Assembly: GCA_019594195.1 (NCBI GenBank)
Contig: JAFDTP010000062.1
Span: 1 to 10,186 of the forward strand
Reading direction: 5' to 3'
Origin: Thermoplasmata archaeon
Lineage (GTDB): Archaea > Thermoplasmatota > Thermoplasmata > Halarchaeoplasmatales > Halarchaeoplasmataceae
DNA length: 10,186 nt
The position numbers and the translations under genes are program-made. A model generated the notes under the pieces. It was not told the DNA's origin. It saw only the letters and a program-made list of their open reading frames with translations, and searched no databases. This document shows, in pieces, positions 6,059 to 10,186 of this stretch. Positions within the stretch are counted from its first letter, which is position 1; the number at the start of each line of letters is the position of its first letter.

Positions 6059-6714
6059 CTCATATCCTCTCCTTTAGCCTCAATCAAGAATGCCTTTATC
6101 TCTTCGCTTTTTTCTTCGTAAAAGGAAGTCATGAATTTGCTCTCACTTTCTAAAAGACGCTCTAGCATAAAGGCCTCGGCGATCAAATCTTCAAACATAC
6201 CCTCCTTAACGAAACTGTCCTTTCCTACTAAAAACAACCTTCCATTCAACCAAAATCGGATAGTTTGCTCAGGATATTCAGTGCTGAATATACCTTCATC
6301 TATCCCCTGCTCAACTATCTTAGTCAGATAAGGGACGAGCATATTCACCATTTCATCGAACAGATTGTAATACAATTGAGGAGAATCTTTTTTTGAAAAG
6401 TATTTGAGAAGATAAGGTCGTTCTTTTCTTCTCTTTAGAGAAATATCTAAAAACCTCACAAATTTTTCATCTGCCCGCAAATCCGTGTCTTTCAGGATGT
6501 CCTCTAGCTTTGATTCCATCTCCCCTATCATCCTTTCGGTTATAGCTTCGATAACTTCTTCCTTTGAATCGAAATAGTAATAGAAAAGGCCGTGTGCAAC
6601 CCCAACTTCCTGACATATTTCATCGATAGAGGTTTTTTGGAAGCCTTGTTCGGAGAACAACTCCTCCGCGGCATCGACCAGTTCTTCTTTCCTTTCATCA
6701 GGATCTTTTCTCAT
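6055..6714 (-). CDS. TetR/AcrR-family transcriptional repressor
   Basis: The protein has 219 residues. The N-terminal DNA-binding domain is classical: ERKEELVDAAEELFSEQGF (7-25), then the helix-turn-helix with TSIDEICQEVGVAHGLFYYYF (28-48) and SKEEV. The rest is an all-helical ligand-binding and dimerisation domain of normal length. TetR proteins repress exporters and release DNA on binding a small ligand, often a substrate of the pump. Its place between the RND exporter and the ABC genes, overlapping the next gene by TTGA, indicates it controls this operon, including itself. A matching palindromic operator lies at 10102-10126, upstream of the first gene of the operon. GGGATGAT three bases before the ATG supports the start. 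The ligand cannot be predicted from sequence. Confidence 0.93.
   Translation of the reverse strand: MRKDPDERKEELVDAAEELFSEQGFQKTSIDEICQEVGVAHGLFYYYFDSKEEVIEAITERMIGEMESKLEDILKDTDLRADEKFVRFLDISLKRRKERPYLLKYFSKKDSPQLYYNLFDEMVNMLVPYLTKIVEQGIDEGIFSTEYPEQTIRFWLNGRLFLVGKDSFVKEGMFEDLIAEAFMLERLLESESKFMTSFYEEKSEEIKAFLIEAKGEDMS
6066..6072 (-). promoter_or_regulatory. Shine-Dalgarno site supporting the TTG start of the proximal permease
   Basis: The minus strand reads GGAGAGG, 7 bases ahead of TTG at 6056-6058. The ATG between them belongs to the TetR reading frame. The first in-frame residues after TTG (KGRTF) align with the start of the paralogous permease (IGRTF), which confirms TTG as the start. 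Confidence 0.65.
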
Positions 6715-6755
6715 ATCATCATCCCTTTGGACAAGTTACTTTCTATTCGTACGAG

Positions 6756-9700
6756 CTAATCTTCCTCTCGATCCTTCTCACTGCTGCAGCATTTAGCCCA
6801 TATCATAAGTGCAGCGGGAAGCACAAATACCGCTACCAAAAAGCTGTATGCTATTGCCAGTGCGGTGATGTAACCGAATTGAGAAAGCGGTAGTATCTCA
6901 GAGGTCGCCAAAATAGCAAAGGCACCTACTGTAGTGGCAGCTGAGCCAAATAGAGCGGCTCCGGTGTTCTGTACAGTGTCGTGCATAGCATCGTAAAGAT
7001 CGTCTTCCTCTTCCTTTTCTTCAGTAAATCTATGGGTGATGTGTATACTGTAATCCACCCCCATACCAACAGTCAGGGCTGTGATGCTAACGGTCATAAC
7101 ATTCAATGAAACACCCGTAAAGTACATCGTTCCTATTATCCATATGGTTACCATAGCCACAGGGAGAGTAGTGATTATACCTAGAACTCTAGAGCCATGA
7201 ATATAATAAAAGACAATCGTCAACAAAAGGGCAACGACGATGATCGTAGCTATGAGAGAGTCTCTCTGAGTGTTAGTCAACTCTTCCGTTGTCTGCTGTC
7301 CTATTATGGCGTTGCTGGTTACCTTGGTAGTATAGTCAGCTTCTCTTAGAGGTCTAGAATCTTCGTCTAATTCTTGATCCATTATTTTTGCATTGTTTAA
7401 ATCTTCGTTGATTTTTCGAGCGTTCTCTCTAAACCTTATGACACCTTTCGAATAGTAACTATCATCTTCCCTGTGAAGGACGTTCGAGATAGCCCTTCTG
7501 CTTATCTCTTTATCATAAAGCAGGTCATAAAGGCGAGATACATCTTCTCGAGATATATCACCCTCGTCTATTTCATCCCAACCTTGTAAGTTTTCAGGTA
7601 TGTTGCTTCTAGTGAAGTTTTCTACTATATCAGGATCATAGTTCGCACTACCTTCTACAGCCATACCGTAATCTCTTATAACGGTCAATGGTGACGTAAC
7701 ACCTTCTTCTACCCTTACCATCTCACTGTCCCTAGCGTTGTCGATCGTCCTATCTACCGCTTCTAGATAACTGGGGTCAGTTAGATCGCCTTCACTCATG
7801 ATGTATACATAAGAAGTGCTGATATCGAAATTGTCTCCTATATATCTTATATTTTGAGACTGAGAACTTCCCTCGGGAAGAAAATCTTCCATCTGGAAAG
7901 TAGTATCTATATTTATCAAGCCGTAAAAACCGGAGAAAGTGATCAAAATCACGACTAACAAAACCATCCACGGATGTCTATCCGAGGCATCAGTAGATTT
8001 GGAGAGCAACGAAGTTATAAATCCACTTTTTTTCCTGACTAAACCTCTAGAAGATACTTTTTTGTCATCATCTGTCCTATTATCTCTCCAATTCTCCACA
8101 AGCAGGATAACTGAAGGAAGAAAGGCCACCATCAAGATAAAACTCGAGGTTATCCCAACAGCAGCCAAAATACCGAATTGGGCCATGGCATCAAGATTGC
8201 TGAAAGTATTAGATAGGAATCCTATAGCCGTTGTAAGAGATGTCAACAAAAGTGCACCTCCAACTGTAGAGATAGCGATCTTAGTCGAGAGTGAATTCTT
8301 TTCACTTTTCTCCTTTTCCTCCCTATAACGCATGACCATATGTATACCATAGTCTATCACCAAGCCAGTTATCAATATGGGAACAGCTATGATCATAGGA
8401 TTGAACTCATAGCCTAAAATAACACCAAAACCGAACGTCCAGATTATAGCAAAAAAAAGCGAAAGCAAGCTCAAAACTGTTTCAACCGCGGTCCGGTAAA
8501 CGATGAATAAGACAATTACGACGAAAATGAAGGCTATCGGGAGTAAGGTGTTCATGCTTCTGTTTGAACTATCTTCTATCTCCTCGATCATGATCTGTTG
8601 AGCGAAGACTCTTGGTGTTGAACTACGACTGTTCTCTTCGCTGAGAGTGATTATCTCTCTCTGGGCCCGCCTTCTTATATCACGATCTAAAGAAGAATTC
8701 ATCTGTATCAGAGAGATCGTACTTTTGGCTTGTATGCCACCGATATCGGTTTGTCTAGCATCAAAATCAGCGCTAACTGTTCTAATGATAGCGCTACCTA
8801 ATTGATCTATAACTCCAGGTATGAATCTTGCTGAATTTATATTTGATCTCATCGACTCGAAAATCTGCTGATAGTGTTCTAAAAGAGTCTTGTTTTCTAT
8901 GACAGTCCGCTTATATCCTTCCAAGGACTGAACGACCTCGAACTCACCCTCATCAGTGTAAAACTCGATCAAATCGGTGAGTGTTTGATTCGAACTCTCA
9001 AGATGACCTATCGTGCTTCCACTATCTTCATCTATATCATCCAGGTTATCCATCGCTCTATCTGTGCTGTTTTCTATCGGATAAGGATCATGATGGATTG
9101 TATCGATTACGGTCTTCTTTATCTCATCATCGGTCGTATTCTCCAACCTACTTTTTTTCTCTTCAAGGTCCAGTTCAAGAGAGGGGGTGTCGGTCTCGAA
9201 GTTAAGATCGATATCGAGATATGGAATATATTGTCCTATCTCGATGAAGTTAAGAAAACTGAGGACGTTATGCGTGTACAATTCATCAGGTATATTCTCA
9301 TCAGTCAATATATTTATCGTATTATTCCTCATGCCGTCTAGAAGGCCTATGAAATATTCTCTCTCCGTCCCCAGCGTGGTATCTTCTTCCATATCACCTA
9401 TGAGTTTTGTAACATTGGTGTCAATCTCTTGTATATCCGGTGGGTCAGCACTCAACGCTTCTGTAAGGTTTGCAAAATCAGTTCGATAGGACCTCAATGC
9501 ACCCCATGTTTCAGGGGTAGACATGATATTCGACATGGACTCTAACATCATTGTAGTATCTTCCTGGACTTCTGTAGAAACCATATAAGAAGTATTTTCC
9601 AATGAAGAATCCATGCTTGAATACATAGCGCTATAGTTCTCTATCGAGGCGGAAATATCTGAAATGCCATCGGATTGTTCGATGAGTAAATCTTCTAGTT

Positions 9701-10055
9701 CCAAAGCGACCTCTGCAGTCAAAACAGTATCAGCCAATGTGGCCATACCTTCCGGTATCTCATCAGTGAACATCAGAGTTTGATTGATCTTTTCACTCTG
9801 TGTGACCGCCTCTTTCGTATTTAACATGTCTTCCATAACATCAGTAGTGAAAACGTTTTCCTGGTCAGCGACGAAGGCTATCTGAATAGCTTCTCCGGTC
9901 CTTCCAAAATCCCTACGTATTTCGTTCAACCATAAACCTTTGTCCGTTTGTGGTTCGAAAGATTCTTCTCTAGTATCCATTTCCATGTGGGATGCAAAAT
10001 AGCCCATCACAAGGGTGAATATGATTATCAAGCTAACTATTTTTTTTGGATTCAT
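6756..10055 (-). CDS. RND superfamily exporter, MMPL/HAE3 type, with very long first extracellular loop
   Basis: The protein has 1099 residues with the duplicated RND layout. Helix 1 is at 6-23. A huge extracellular loop covers about 24-503, then helices 2-6 lie between 504 and 653. A cytoplasmic linker (654-695) leads to helix 7 (696-713), a second loop (714-932), helices 8-12 (933-1087), and a short charged tail with C1089-C1090. Both halves carry the GxxxD motif of helices 4 and 10: G564-L-V-I-D568-Y and G997-M-G-V-D1001-Y. The two aspartates are the expected proton-relay residues. The C-terminal half has ordinary proportions, whereas loop 1 is over twice loop 2, is predicted mainly helical, and has 12 N-x-S/T sequons. 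HAE3 pumps move hydrophobic or amphiphilic molecules, such as lipids, out of the membrane. It is the first gene of the TetR/ABC operon. There is no Shine-Dalgarno site before the ATG at 10055, consistent with a near-leaderless start. Confidence 0.93.
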   Translation of the reverse strand: MNPKKIVSLIIIFTLVMGYFASHMEMDTREESFEPQTDKGLWLNEIRRDFGRTGEAIQIAFVADQENVFTTDVMEDMLNTKEAVTQSEKINQTLMFTDEIPEGMATLADTVLTAEVALELEDLLIEQSDGISDISASIENYSAMYSSMDSSLENTSYMVSTEVQEDTTMMLESMSNIMSTPETWGALRSYRTDFANLTEALSADPPDIQEIDTNVTKLIGDMEEDTTLGTEREYFIGLLDGMRNNTINILTDENIPDELYTHNVLSFLNFIEIGQYIPYLDIDLNFETDTPSLELDLEEKKSRLENTTDDEIKKTVIDTIHHDPYPIENSTDRAMDNLDDIDEDSGSTIGHLESSNQTLTDLIEFYTDEGEFEVVQSLEGYKRTVIENKTLLEHYQQIFESMRSNINSARFIPGVIDQLGSAIIRTVSADFDARQTDIGGIQAKSTISLIQMNSSLDRDIRRRAQREIITLSEENSRSSTPRVFAQQIMIEEIEDSSNRSMNTLLPIAFIFVVIVLFIVYRTAVETVLSLLSLFFAIIWTFGFGVILGYEFNPMIIAVPILITGLVIDYGIHMVMRYREEKEKSEKNSLSTKIAISTVGGALLLTSLTTAIGFLSNTFSNLDAMAQFGILAAVGITSSFILMVAFLPSVILLVENWRDNRTDDDKKVSSRGLVRKKSGFITSLLSKSTDASDRHPWMVLLVVILITFSGFYGLINIDTTFQMEDFLPEGSSQSQNIRYIGDNFDISTSYVYIMSEGDLTDPSYLEAVDRTIDNARDSEMVRVEEGVTSPLTVIRDYGMAVEGSANYDPDIVENFTRSNIPENLQGWDEIDEGDISREDVSRLYDLLYDKEISRRAISNVLHREDDSYYSKGVIRFRENARKINEDLNNAKIMDQELDEDSRPLREADYTTKVTSNAIIGQQTTEELTNTQRDSLIATIIVVALLLTIVFYYIHGSRVLGIITTLPVAMVTIWIIGTMYFTGVSLNVMTVSITALTVGMGVDYSIHITHRFTEEKEEEDDLYDAMHDTVQNTGAALFGSAATTVGAFAILATSEILPLSQFGYITALAIAYSFLVAVFVLPAALMIWAKCCSSEKDREED

Positions 10056-10087
10056 ACTTGTCGGGATGAGCGATTTAGCTGAAAAAG

Positions 10088-10095
10088 TATTAATA
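10088..10095. promoter_or_regulatory. Symmetric TATA-like element in the divergent promoter
   Basis: TATTAATA is its own reverse complement. Towards the minus strand its centre is about 36 bases from the exporter ATG (10055), giving a leader of roughly 10 bases. Towards the plus strand it is about 45 bases from the ATG at 10136, placing initiation near 10117, inside the predicted operator. It may serve one or both directions; TTTATT at 10108-10113 is an alternative plus-strand box. The assignment rests on spacing and composition. Confidence 0.4.
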
Positions 10096-10101
10096 ACTCC
10101 A

Positions 10102-10126
10102 TCAGTCTTTATTGACTGACAGTCAG
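10102..10126. promoter_or_regulatory. Predicted TetR-family operator
   Basis: The core TGACTGACAGTCA (10113-10125) is a perfect inverted repeat around a single central A. A shifted repeat, CTGACAGTCAG (10116-10126), is also perfect. A further inverted pair, TCAGTC at 10102-10107 and GACTGA at 10114-10119 with a 6-base spacer, gives three GACTG/CAGTC half-sites in 25 bases. Overlapping symmetric half-sites ahead of an exporter operon that encodes a TetR protein are typical of TetR operators, and more than one dimer may bind. The site lies between the two divergent start codons, near the likely plus-strand initiation point and touching the plus-strand ribosome binding site. A TetR dimer here could repress both directions. 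Confidence 0.65.
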
Positions 10127-10135
10127 GAGAGAACG

Positions 10136-10186
10136 ATGTTCGGAAATACCGATGAAAGCATATCTGATTATTTCCCCTCCATGATC
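10136..10186 (+). CDS. Start of an unidentified divergent gene (partial)
   Basis: An open frame begins at ATG 10136 with MFGNTDESISDYFPSMI and runs off the right edge; 17 codons are visible. GGAG at 10126-10129 lies 6 bases ahead of the ATG, a good Shine-Dalgarno site. It is divergent from the exporter operon and shares its promoter region and predicted TetR operator, so it may belong to the same regulon. Too little sequence is present to suggest a function, and a chance open frame cannot be fully excluded. Confidence 0.5.
   Translation, partial: MFGNTDESISDYFPSMI

Noticed and set aside
6747..6754. TCGTACGA palindrome in the gap between the exporter and tetR genes, considered as an internal operator.
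   Set aside because: It is only eight bases, is unrelated to the GACTG half-sites upstream of the operon, and such short palindromes are expected by chance.
7939..8328. Plus-strand open frame of 129 codons inside the RND exporter gene.
   Set aside because: It lies antisense to the conserved membrane core of the exporter and shows no recognisable protein pattern or ribosome site.

Overview
The window reads as archaeal, most likely from a euryarchaeal lineage with some salt adaptation. The main evidence is AT-rich TATA-type boxes about 28-42 bases ahead of several start codons, a mix of Shine-Dalgarno-led and apparently leaderless starts, exported proteins that are extremely acidic (40 acidic against 7 basic residues in one, 56 against 12 in another), and an HAE3-type RND exporter and ABC-2 permeases of archaeal flavour. 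I cannot place it more precisely from sequence alone. Coding density is high. No gene-free stretch exceeds about 135 bases, and I see no tRNA, rRNA, CRISPR array or insertion sequence.

Left end (1-1413, minus strand): three consecutive paralogous genes for small membrane-anchored, extracellularly facing acidic proteins. The third is cut by the window edge. They share an N-terminal anchor ending in GAG(V/I)W and a downstream P-x-x-Y motif, and the two complete copies also share a His/HQ segment and a C-terminal strand pattern. No known function was recognised.

Middle (1547-2933): a plus-strand small membrane protein ending in a four-cysteine zinc ribbon, transcribed divergently from the acidic-protein array. 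It converges, with a 4-base gap, on a minus-strand gene that joins a ParB/sulfiredoxin-like domain to a GNAT acetyltransferase.

Right part (2986-10055, minus strand): a compact five-gene operon. In transcription order it encodes a large RND/MMPL exporter, a TetR-family repressor, an ABC-2 permease starting at TTG, an ABC ATPase, and a second, paralogous ABC-2 permease. Overlaps of four bases (TTGA, ATGA) and gaps of 8 and 41 bases tie these genes together. The natural reading is a TetR-controlled export module: one ATPase serving a heteromeric pair of permeases, plus a proton-driven RND pump. Each permease carries a fibronectin-III-like domain between its first two membrane helices, predicted to face outside. 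The exporter has a first extracellular loop of about 480 residues, rich in N-glycosylation sequons.

Right end (10056-10186): a divergent promoter region with a perfect 13-base palindrome and a third half-site, the best candidate TetR operator. It lies between the exporter and the beginning of an unidentified plus-strand gene that runs out of the window.
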